Below are positions 17,167 through 24,442 of a stretch of 37,114 bases of DNA, one piece after another. How positions within the stretch are numbered: the first letter of the stretch is position 1; each line of letters opens with the position of its first letter. The translations under genes were made by a program, and so were the position numbers. Location of the stretch: the NCBI GenBank assembly GCA_021736445.1, contig JAIPGA010000017.1, forward strand, positions 1-37,114, given 5' to 3'. This DNA comes from Synergistales bacterium (GTDB lineage Bacteria; Synergistota; Synergistia; Synergistales; Aminiphilaceae). Below the pieces are notes generated by a model. The model searched no databases. It saw only the letters and a program-made list of their open reading frames with translations, and was not told the DNA's origin.

Positions 17167-17809
17167 AACCATTGCAGAGTACATTTTCCATCCCCATGAT
17201 CCGCTGTCACCGATGCGCGCCCTCTTTCCCGAGGAACCCGAATTCGCTTCCTGGAGCAACGTTCAGGCTGCCCGGAACCGGAATGCCGGCCTGTGTTCCG
17301 CAGTGCTTGTTCTGCTGACATCCCGCGACAGTGAAGCGGAGATCCTTTTGGAAGTACGTTCGGCAAACCTGCGGCATCACGCCGGCGACGTGGCCTTCCC
17401 CGGCGGCAAGCTTGAAGACGGAGATCAAACCATCGCCGACACGGCGCTTCGGGAAACACGGGAGGAAATCGGCATACCGCCGGGAGCGGTGGAACTCTGG
17501 GGGACACTCCCGACTGTACGCACCACCGTGGGAAATGTGTTGATATACCCTGTAGTAGGTGCGACACGTTCACAGGGAATTGGCCAGATACACCTCAACC
17601 ACAATGAGGTGGAACATCTGCTGATCCTTCCTCTGTGCAGGCTGTTCAGGCATTCTCCCCCGGTGCGGGAACCGCTTCCGCCCGGACGGGGGGATGCAGA
17701 GGGAACGCGCCCGGTATACCCACTTCCAGACGGATACACCCTCTGGGGGGCAAGCGCCCGTATTGTTTATTCGTTGCACCAAAAGATTGTGACAGGAGAA
17801 CAAAGCTGA
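17162..17809 (+). CDS. NUDIX hydrolase, CoA-pyrophosphatase-like
   Basis: The NUDIX box reads FPGGKLEDGDQTIADTALRE followed by TREEIGIPP. Its one-residue-longer first half, with Asp replacing the usual Glu, is the form found in the NudL/YeaB group that hydrolyses CoA and its derivatives to 3',5'-ADP and phosphopantetheine. LPTVRTTVGNVLIYPVVG after the box is also typical. The protein is 215 aa from ATG 17162. The Shine-Dalgarno is poor there, and the later ATG 17213 is possible if the overlapping promoter is real. An upstream TTG at 17138 is unlikely. The next gene starts 1 nt after the stop codon. Confidence 0.85.
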   Translation: MLTIAEYIFHPHDPLSPMRALFPEEPEFASWSNVQAARNRNAGLCSAVLVLLTSRDSEAEILLEVRSANLRHHAGDVAFPGGKLEDGDQTIADTALRETREEIGIPPGAVELWGTLPTVRTTVGNVLIYPVVGATRSQGIGQIHLNHNEVEHLLILPLCRLFRHSPPVREPLPPGRGDAEGTRPVYPLPDGYTLWGASARIVYSLHQKIVTGEQS

Positions 17810-17810
17810 T

Positions 17811-18653
17811 ATGGCACTACTTGGGGCACACGTTTCGGCAGCCGGTGGTTTGCCGAAGGTTTTCAGCCGGGCCGAAGATGTTGGCGCCGAGGCATTGCAG
17901 CTTTTTACAAAAAACCAATTGCAGTGGCACGCCTCGCCCCCTTCCCTCTCCGACTGTCAACGCTTCTTCGCTGCTTGGCGGGAGAGCTCGATCAGGCAGG
18001 TTATCGCCCATGCCTCCTATCTCATCAACCTTGCCGCTCCCGGGCCTGTCTGGGAGAAGAGCGTTCAGGCTTTGGTAGGGGAGATAGAGCGCTGTGATCT
18101 CCTGGGGATCGACTACCTGGTGCTCCATCCGGGGAGCCACAAAGGGACAGGTGAAGAGAAGGGGCTGGCGCTGCTTTCGCGGGGGCTGGAACGGGCATTG
18201 GAACAGTCCGATATGACCCATGTACGGGTACTTTTGGAGACCATGGCAGGCCAAGGCAGTGTACTGGGAGCTTCTTTCCATCATTTTAGCAAAATATTAC
18301 AGCACCTCCCCTTGAACGACCGGATCGGATTCTGCCTCGATACCTGCCACATGTTCGCCGCCGGATACGAATTCCGCTTCCCGGGAAGCTACGAACACCT
18401 GATGCAGCTTGTGGAAAAGACCATAGGCTGTCAAAATGTGTATTGCATTCACTTCAATGACAGCAAGGAAGAGAAAGGTTCGAAACGGGACCGACACGAA
18501 CACATCGGTGACGGGAAATTAGGCATCCAACCCTTTAGCCTGTTTATCAGCGATCCGCGATGGGAGAACACACCCTGCCTGCTGGAAACCCCAAAGGAAC
18601 GGAAAAGCGACAGCGAGAATCTTGCTCTGTTACGGAAACTGCGAGGCAGTTGA
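17811..18653 (+). CDS. nfo: Endonuclease IV (AP endonuclease)
   Basis: Endonuclease IV cuts DNA 5' to abasic sites in base-excision repair and uses three zinc ions. The 280-aa product has normal length. The zinc-ligand blocks are all present in order: LGAHVSAAGGLP, IAHASYLINLA, LHPGSHKG, LLETMAGQGSVLG, CLDTCHMFAAGYE, CIHFNDSK, DRHEHIGDG and LLETPKE. The ATG follows the NUDIX stop codon by 1 nt with GGAG about 12 nt upstream, so the two are co-transcribed. Both can be seen as nucleotide or DNA housecleaning enzymes. Confidence 0.97.
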   Translation: MALLGAHVSAAGGLPKVFSRAEDVGAEALQLFTKNQLQWHASPPSLSDCQRFFAAWRESSIRQVIAHASYLINLAAPGPVWEKSVQALVGEIERCDLLGIDYLVLHPGSHKGTGEEKGLALLSRGLERALEQSDMTHVRVLLETMAGQGSVLGASFHHFSKILQHLPLNDRIGFCLDTCHMFAAGYEFRFPGSYEHLMQLVEKTIGCQNVYCIHFNDSKEEKGSKRDRHEHIGDGKLGIQPFSLFISDPRWENTPCLLETPKERKSDSENLALLRKLRGS

Positions 18654-18714
18654 ATTCGCGTATCCGACGGTGTGACGGTTCGGTACGCAAGGTAACCTCA
18701 AGGAGGGAGAGCGT

Positions 18715-19785
18715 ATGAATCCTGTGCTCCATATATTCCCCGAACGACTACGGGAGAATGTTCATGCTGTGGCAGAACGATGCCGCAACAACGGCATCAG
18801 CGTGGTGGGGGTAACAAAGGGTACCTGTGCACATCCTGCCGTCGCAAGAGTGATGGCGGACAGTGGCTGTACGTGGCTTGCCGACAGCAGAGTACAGAAT
18901 CTGGAACGCCTTCATGCCGCCGGATTGGATTGCCCTGTTCTGCTGCTTCGCATACCGATGCCCTCTGAGATTCCTACAATGCTCGATCAGGCATCAGCCG
19001 CGCTTGTATCCATGCCGGAGACCATCAGCATGATCGAAAAGGAATGTGCGGAACGCCGGCGTGCATTCCAGATTATTGTCATGGTTGACATTGGTGATCT
19101 GCGAGAGGGCATCTGGCCTGATGAAGCGGAACAGATCGCCGAACGCATCGCCGCATCTCCCCATGTTCGCTGCCTCGGCGTGGGCGCGAATTTTGGTTGT
19201 TTCGGTGGTGTGCTCCCCACCCGGGACAATATGACCACCCTTGTGGATACAGCACTGGAAATCGAGCGACATCTCCCCTACAGATTGGAGATCCTTTCGG
19301 GAGGCGCCACATCTTCCCTGCAGCTTCTCGAAAAAGGCGAACTCCACCCTCGGATCAACCAGTTGCGCATCGGGGAAGCAATGCTGCTGGGAAGCGATGT
19401 CACCAGGATGCGTACGATTCCCTACCTGAGGTCCGACGTCTTCCTTCTCCAGGCTGAGGTTGTAGAGGTGCGAAGAAAACCGAGTATTCCAATCGGAGAA
19501 ATCGGCGCAGATGCCTTTGGGCATGTCCCGCATTTCGAGGACCGAGGGACGCGCCTGAGAGCCATCGTGGGCATAGGCCGTCAGGATGTGGTGCCTGAAG
19601 ATCTTACCCCTGTCGATGACGGGGTCTCCATCCTGGGAGCCTCCAGCGATCACCTGACGCTGGATGTAGAAGATATGGGTGTGGCGCCTCAGGTTGGCGA
19701 CACACTGGACTTTACAATGGACTATGGGGCGCTGCTGGCGCTCAGCACATCCTCATACGTCAAGAAGACAGTCCATTCCGACTAG
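18715..19785 (+). CDS. Alanine racemase-fold amino acid racemase, ornithine racemase type
   Basis: This 356-aa PLP enzyme belongs to the family that includes clostridial ornithine racemase (Orr) and YhfX. The PLP lysine is Lys35 in VVGVTKGTCAHP. Other conserved blocks are VMVDIGDLREGIWP, GVGANFGCFGGVLP, LSGGATSSL and RIGEAMLLGSD, with a C-terminal beta domain from about 230. In anaerobes, ornithine racemase feeds D-ornithine into the OraS/OraE fermentation route, which would fit an amino-acid fermenter. Other substrates such as alanine or lysine cannot be excluded from sequence. The ATG has AAGGAGGGAG 8 nt upstream. No ornithine-degradation genes are nearby. Confidence 0.85.
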   Translation: MNPVLHIFPERLRENVHAVAERCRNNGISVVGVTKGTCAHPAVARVMADSGCTWLADSRVQNLERLHAAGLDCPVLLLRIPMPSEIPTMLDQASAALVSMPETISMIEKECAERRRAFQIIVMVDIGDLREGIWPDEAEQIAERIAASPHVRCLGVGANFGCFGGVLPTRDNMTTLVDTALEIERHLPYRLEILSGGATSSLQLLEKGELHPRINQLRIGEAMLLGSDVTRMRTIPYLRSDVFLLQAEVVEVRRKPSIPIGEIGADAFGHVPHFEDRGTRLRAIVGIGRQDVVPEDLTPVDDGVSILGASSDHLTLDVEDMGVAPQVGDTLDFTMDYGALLALSTSSYVKKTVHSD

Positions 19786-19809
19786 ATTACAGGAGTTAAT
19801 TCGCAGCTG

Positions 19810-20655
19810 ATGGAAGAACTTCAAACTTTTTTTTCTTTCCTAAGATGGCAAGACATAGTTGACATCCTTGTTATTAGTTTTGTTTTTTACAAGCTTTTTC
19901 TTTTGCTTGCCGATACCAGGGCAATGCAACTTGTAAAAGGCTTGCTGATGCTGGGATGCGCTGCTGCCATTGCCAATTTTTTTCAGCTGCAAGCACTGCT
20001 ATGGCTGTTTAGCAAGTTGTTTAGCGTTGTATTCATTACCATTCCAATTATTTTCTACCCAGAACTGCGGCGTATGCTTGAAGAACTGGGGCGCGGGACG
20101 CTCCTCCAAAGGGTTCGGGAGCGGGAACATGCAGACAAACTGGCTGAGGAGGTTACCCGAGCACTTCTCTATCTGCAGTCCAGGCGTATCGGGGCCCTGC
20201 TTGTTCTCCAGAGACGTACGGGACTCAAGGACGTCTGGCGTCCGGCAGTGAAACTGCAGTCACATATCACACAGGAGCTGCTTATCTCGATCTTTTGGCC
20301 CGACAATCCGTTACACGATGGAGCGGTGATCCTTGACAGGGAGCAGATCATTGCGGCTGCATGCTATCTGCCTCTTACAGAAAAGAGTCTCGCACGCTGG
20401 TACGGGACACGCCATCGCGCAGCGCTGGGGATCACGGAGAATTCCGACGCCATCTCTCTGGTTGTCTCGGAAGAACGCGGCGAGATCACACTTGCGGTCA
20501 ATGGGGTTCTCTCCCGTGGATTGAAGGACAGACAGGTGCGCAGATTGCTCTTGCACTATTTCCAGGGAAAGGTGGAAGAACAAGGCACCTTTGAGCGGTT
20601 GCGTGATGAGTTCCGCAACGTTTGGCGTGGAGGAAACGACGATGAAAATGCTTGA
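19810..20655 (+). CDS. cdaA: Diadenylate cyclase CdaA
   Basis: CdaA condenses two ATP into c-di-AMP, a signal for potassium, turgor and cell-wall homeostasis. The 281-aa protein has three N-terminal membrane helices (about 16-33, 40-57, 64-83), then a linker and the DAC domain. Its catalytic DGA (170-172, NPLHDGAVIL) and RHR (201-203, GTRHRAALG) motifs are intact. The order cdaA-cdaR-glmM is the widespread arrangement, where CdaR and GlmM modulate CdaA. The ATG at 19810 has AGGAG 14 nt upstream, longer than usual, so initiation may be modest. The base composition of its first 200 nt is AT-richer than the neighbours, reflecting the membrane helices. Confidence 0.95.
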   Translation: MEELQTFFSFLRWQDIVDILVISFVFYKLFLLLADTRAMQLVKGLLMLGCAAAIANFFQLQALLWLFSKLFSVVFITIPIIFYPELRRMLEELGRGTLLQRVREREHADKLAEEVTRALLYLQSRRIGALLVLQRRTGLKDVWRPAVKLQSHITQELLISIFWPDNPLHDGAVILDREQIIAAACYLPLTEKSLARWYGTRHRAALGITENSDAISLVVSEERGEITLAVNGVLSRGLKDRQVRRLLLHYFQGKVEEQGTFERLRDEFRNVWRGGNDDENA

Positions 20656-21862
20656 TCAGTTTGACGCGCTTCTGCGCTCCAAGCTTTTTTTGCGGGTGCT
20701 TGCCGTTTTTCTGGCATTTTTCGTCTGGTTCTACGCCGCAGGGGACCGCAATCTGACAACAGTCAAGTCGCTGAAGGTACCATTGGAGTACCATAACCTC
20801 AAAAGCGGATTGAGCATCTCCAGCAGGGAAAGTGCGGTACAGATTCAGGTGAGGGGACTGCGTCAGCGGCTGGGGCGTTTCGATCCCGGTCAGTTCGCCT
20901 GTGTGGTCGATCTTCAGGGGCTTGATCGGGGGATCTACACGCTTCCAGTGGATGCTCCCCTGCCGGCCGGGATAGAGCTTGTCAGTGTGAGCCCTTCGTA
21001 CATCAAGGTGCAGCTTTCGGAAATCATAGAAAAAAATGTTCCGATTGAGATTGAATACCCCAAGAATCTTCCGGAAACGATCATTGTTACCAAGGAAGAA
21101 TTAAAGAAAACGGAAGCTACGATCCGTGGCCCCGCGGGGACTGTGGAGAAGATTCCCTATGTCTTTGTCGCACCGGATATTGAGCAACTCTCCGCGACAA
21201 CGGATCCGCAACAACTGGTGCTCCCCCTGCAGATTCCTGTAACAGCATCCAGTGCGACGCAGCTCTCTATTCAGCCCAGGGAGGTAGAGCTGAACGTACA
21301 GGTCAAAAAGCGGCTTCCCGTCAGGACGGTTCCCCTCAGGGTGGACGTGCAGGGCGACCCGGCGGATGACTACAGAGTCAAGACAGTCGTGATCGCTCCA
21401 GCCGAGGTCACTCTGTCAGGACCGCCTGAGCACTTGGAACAACTGGAATCTCTTTCTCTTGATCCGGTTACGATCGAGAGCTTGGATCACAACAGAACGC
21501 TACACCGCGTGATTCCGGTCCCCGAGGAAGGCGTGCGTATCGTCGACGCTCCCCGGGAAGCTACGGTAACGGTTGAACTCGCTCCCGTTACGGAAACGCG
21601 ACTCTATGCACATGTCCGGGTACAGCCAAGGGGGAAGGGTGTCTATCCCCACTGGACGTTCTCGCCGGAGAGGGTCGATGTGGTGCTGCAGGGACGACCG
21701 TCGGAATTGGATCGGGTCAAGGACGTCGCAGCATTCGTCGACATTACCAATCTGGTTTCCCGGGTCATCACCGTTCCGGTACATGCCAAAGCAGGCGGAG
21801 CCTCGGTGGATGTGCAGGAGATTATGCCCGCGACTGTCACGGCGTATGCAGATGTGAAGTAA
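20642..21862 (+). CDS. cdaR: CdaA regulatory protein CdaR (YbbR-domain protein)
   Basis: The 406-aa protein has one N-terminal membrane anchor (LFLRVLAVFLAFFVWFYAAG, about 15-34) followed by YbbR repeats in the extracytoplasmic region. Four repeats can be seen, starting near 40, 125, 215 and 310; each begins with a strand such as VPLEYHNL or VPIEIEYP and ends with VxVxLxE-type strands. In Firmicutes CdaR binds CdaA and modulates its activity. ATG 20642 has GGAGGAA 8 nt upstream and overlaps cdaA by 14 nt; the longer upstream frame is inside cdaA. Confidence 0.9.
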   Translation: MKMLDQFDALLRSKLFLRVLAVFLAFFVWFYAAGDRNLTTVKSLKVPLEYHNLKSGLSISSRESAVQIQVRGLRQRLGRFDPGQFACVVDLQGLDRGIYTLPVDAPLPAGIELVSVSPSYIKVQLSEIIEKNVPIEIEYPKNLPETIIVTKEELKKTEATIRGPAGTVEKIPYVFVAPDIEQLSATTDPQQLVLPLQIPVTASSATQLSIQPREVELNVQVKKRLPVRTVPLRVDVQGDPADDYRVKTVVIAPAEVTLSGPPEHLEQLESLSLDPVTIESLDHNRTLHRVIPVPEEGVRIVDAPREATVTVELAPVTETRLYAHVRVQPRGKGVYPHWTFSPERVDVVLQGRPSELDRVKDVAAFVDITNLVSRVITVPVHAKAGGASVDVQEIMPATVTAYADVK

Positions 21863-21892
21863 CCTGAAAAGACCAAGGAAGGAGGTGTAGGC

Positions 21893-23266
21893 ATGCCCGG
21901 AACAGAAAAAATCCGCTGTCTCTTTGGCACCGACGGTGTCCGAGACCTCGCCAACAGGGGGGTTATGATCCCGGAAATGGCGCTGCGGTTAGCCAGAGCC
22001 TACGTGTGGTGGTTGATCAGAAACGGTCACAGCCGCCCTACGATTATTGTGGGGCGCGATACGAGGCGTTCGGGTGGAATGCTGGAGGCTGCGATTGTCA
22101 CGGGTCTGACCTCTTCGGGGGCAGAGGTGAAGACCATCGGCGTCATCCCCACACCCGGCGTCAGCTGCGCTATACTCAGAACCTGCGCCGACGGTGGTGT
22201 GGTGCTGAGCGCCTCCCATAACCCTGCGGAATATAACGGGATCAAGTTTTTTGACGCCAGCGGTTCAAAGCTGACCGATGACGCAGAAAGCGAGATCGAG
22301 GAATTTCTGGAGGATACGCTCCTGGACGACTGGCGGCCCACAGGAGCATCCATAGGCGGAGTGGAGTATGCGCAACCATTACGCAATCTCTACATTGATA
22401 TGCTGGCGGCGGAAGCGGAGCGCCTGGGGGATTTCCAGGGGCGTTTTGCTGTAGATACCGCTCATGGTGCCGCCACAGCCATAATGGAAGAGGTGGTCCA
22501 CCGGGCAGGGTGGGATGCCCAAATGCTTGGCAACGCGCCAAATGGTCTGAACATCAATGAAGGAACCGGTGTGATGAACCTTCACCACCTCCAGCAGTAC
22601 GTTGTTGAACAGGAGCTGGATTTTGGATATGCCTTTGACGGGGATGCCGACCGCGTTCTTTTCGTGGACAGGCAGGGGCGCGTGATCGATGGAGACATCA
22701 TGCTCTGGGTGATGGCCCGGTGGATGAAACGACAGAGCGGCAAGGGCGTTGTGGCAACCGTGATGAGCAATATGGCTCTGGAGGAACATCTCGGGCACGA
22801 AGGGATCACCCTGACCCGATGCCCTGTAGGAGATCGGTACGTGCTCGCCCAGATGCGGAATACTGAGGCCGCCGTAGGCGGGGAACAGTCAGGGCACATC
22901 ATCGTCCGGGACTACACCACCACCGGGGACGGCCCCAACACGGCGATTCTCTTTATGCGGGCCTGCCGAGAGTTGGGGGAGGAGATCGATACGCTGGTTG
23001 ATCGGTTCCACAGATATCCCCAAACCCTGCACAATATATCCGTGGCGGACAAGGCCGTCATGCTTGGCCATCCCAGGTTGAAGGAGGTCACCTCTTCGCT
23101 GGAATCCATGATGAACGGGAGGGGCCGTATCCTGATTCGCCCCTCGGGCACGGAACCTTTGGTCCGGGTTCTTGTGGAAGCCAGAGAACGGGGTCTCCTG
23201 GAGCAGTCATGCCGGGAACTGCTCTCGGTCATTGAAGAGATTAATCAAACAACAGCTGTTCAGTAA
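21893..23266 (+). CDS. glmM: Phosphoglucosamine mutase
   Basis: GlmM interconverts glucosamine-6-phosphate and glucosamine-1-phosphate, the second step towards UDP-GlcNAc. The 457-aa protein has normal length. It shows FGTDGVRD (11-18), the phosphoserine loop SASHNP (106-111, active Ser108), the Mg-binding DGDADR (249-254) and the phosphate-binding RPSGTEP near the C-terminus. The ATG has AAGGAGGTG upstream. It follows cdaR by 30 nt. In several species GlmM binds CdaA and inhibits c-di-AMP production, so this position is meaningful. Confidence 0.97.
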   Translation: MPGTEKIRCLFGTDGVRDLANRGVMIPEMALRLARAYVWWLIRNGHSRPTIIVGRDTRRSGGMLEAAIVTGLTSSGAEVKTIGVIPTPGVSCAILRTCADGGVVLSASHNPAEYNGIKFFDASGSKLTDDAESEIEEFLEDTLLDDWRPTGASIGGVEYAQPLRNLYIDMLAAEAERLGDFQGRFAVDTAHGAATAIMEEVVHRAGWDAQMLGNAPNGLNINEGTGVMNLHHLQQYVVEQELDFGYAFDGDADRVLFVDRQGRVIDGDIMLWVMARWMKRQSGKGVVATVMSNMALEEHLGHEGITLTRCPVGDRYVLAQMRNTEAAVGGEQSGHIIVRDYTTTGDGPNTAILFMRACRELGEEIDTLVDRFHRYPQTLHNISVADKAVMLGHPRLKEVTSSLESMMNGRGRILIRPSGTEPLVRVLVEARERGLLEQSCRELLSVIEEINQTTAVQ

Positions 23267-23284
23267 ATATAAGGGGGTAATAAT

Positions 23285-24181
23285 ATGAATAAATCCAAAA
23301 ATATCAATACATGCCTCTTTCCCGTTGCCGGATTGGGGACACGCTTTCTACCGGCCACCAAGGAAACCCCCAAAGAGATGCTCCCTCTTATCGATCGACC
23401 ACTCATACACTACGGAGTGGATGAGGCGGTGGATGCGGGGTGCTCCGATATCGTCTTCGTCACCGGGCGCGGGAAGCGCTCGATTGAGGACTACTTCGAC
23501 AGATCCTGTGAGCTGGAAGATCTTCTGGAACAGCGCGGCAAGTCGGAAATGCGGGATATGGTCCGCAACATCTCGCAATTGGCGCGTTTTGCCTACGTCA
23601 GGCAGAGCGAACCTCTCGGACTCGGGCACGCTGTATTATGCGGCGCACCGATCTGCCAAAACGCCCCTTTCGGCGTGATTCTTCCCGACGACGTCATGAA
23701 AGCCAGCCCCTCCGTCCTCGGACAGCTTATCAATGTCCACAGGACCCGCGGGGGATCGGTCATCGCGCTTGAAGAGGTGCCCGCAGAGAGCACCTCCAGA
23801 TACGGGATCATTGCGGGGGAAGAAGTGGAGAACGATGTCTTCAAGATACACGATATGGTGGAAAAACCCGATCCCAGCGAAGCACCCAGCAACCTTGCCA
23901 TCATGGGACGATACATACTCTCTCCCACAATCTTCGAGGAGCTGCGTGGGCTTACCCCGGGTTCCGGAGGGGAGCTGCAGCTTACGGACGCCGTCAAATC
24001 CCTGATGAAACGGGAACCGGTGTGGGGTTACATCTACAAGGGAACCAGGCTGGATTGCGGCACAAAAAGCGGCTGGCTCCGGGCAACAACAATGATGGCT
24101 CTTGAAGACCCCGAACTGCGATCTATCATACTCGAAGTGCTTCGGGAACAGGTCGGCGAGAACACACTACTCAACGGGTAA
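23285..24181 (+). CDS. galU: UTP-glucose-1-phosphate uridylyltransferase
   Basis: The enzyme makes UDP-glucose from UTP and glucose-1-phosphate for surface polysaccharides and glycolipids. The 298-aa product has the nucleotide loop AGLGTRFLPATKETPKEMLPLIDRP near the N-terminus, GLGHAVLC, the metal aspartate in LPDDVM, VEKPDP and the YKGTRLDCGTKSGW block of the GalU/GtaB group. ATG 23285 follows AAGGGGG with 7-9 nt spacing. It sits between glmM and the glmS ribozyme, joining UDP-glucose supply to the amino-sugar pathway. Confidence 0.95.
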   Translation: MNKSKNINTCLFPVAGLGTRFLPATKETPKEMLPLIDRPLIHYGVDEAVDAGCSDIVFVTGRGKRSIEDYFDRSCELEDLLEQRGKSEMRDMVRNISQLARFAYVRQSEPLGLGHAVLCGAPICQNAPFGVILPDDVMKASPSVLGQLINVHRTRGGSVIALEEVPAESTSRYGIIAGEEVENDVFKIHDMVEKPDPSEAPSNLAIMGRYILSPTIFEELRGLTPGSGGELQLTDAVKSLMKREPVWGYIYKGTRLDCGTKSGWLRATTMMALEDPELRSIILEVLREQVGENTLLNG

Positions 24182-24209
24182 CCTGTCGTCCAGATGGGAG
24201 GGGAGAGGG

Positions 24210-24215
24210 TATAAT
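24210..24215 (+). promoter_or_regulatory. Probable -10 box for the glmS transcript
   Basis: A perfect TATAAT lies 29 nt after galU, with no convincing -35 at 16-18 nt upstream. It would start a transcript near 24222 with about 55 nt ahead of the ribozyme cleavage site. The box may rely on an activator or be supplementary to read-through. Confidence 0.45.
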
Positions 24216-24275
24216 AGGGAAAAGAGAGGTGATGCGACGACCCAACCAGTATGCACAGCAGAAGCGGATAAGGGA

Positions 24276-24412
24276 AGCGCCAGGGCCCGCAAGGGTTGAC
24301 GAGGATGGAGGAGAATCGATGATCGGCGGATGCCTCCAGGGGTGCAGGAATCCCAAAAGCAGCAGAACAAAACCTCTAGGCAACTAGAGGGACAAAATCT
24401 TCTGCATCCTGC
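24276..24412 (+). ncRNA. glmS ribozyme (glucosamine-6-phosphate-activated self-cleaving riboswitch)
   Basis: The conserved core is recognisable: AGCGCC at 24276-24281, then TTGACGAGGATGGAGG, ATCGGCGGATGCCTCC and closing helices. In this class, glucosamine-6-phosphate acts as coenzyme and the RNA cleaves between A and G of AGCGCC, here between 24276 and 24277. The GCAA loop of P1 closes CCC/GGG. The distal part shows nested stems: GCAGGA/TCCTGC, GCAGAA/TTCTGC and a tip CCTCTAG-GCAA-CTAGAGG. The glmS start lies about 30 nt after it. When GlcN6P is plentiful, cleavage leads to mRNA decay and lowers GlmS. Confidence 0.95.
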
Positions 24413-24442
24413 GTTGTTTTGACAAAAGAAAGGATTACAGCA

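Noticed and set aside
24232-24387. A 51-codon open frame from ATG 24232 that runs through the whole glmS ribozyme.
   Set aside because: Its AGAGG site is only about 2 nt from the ATG, the peptide has no recognisable features, and translation would disrupt the ribozyme.
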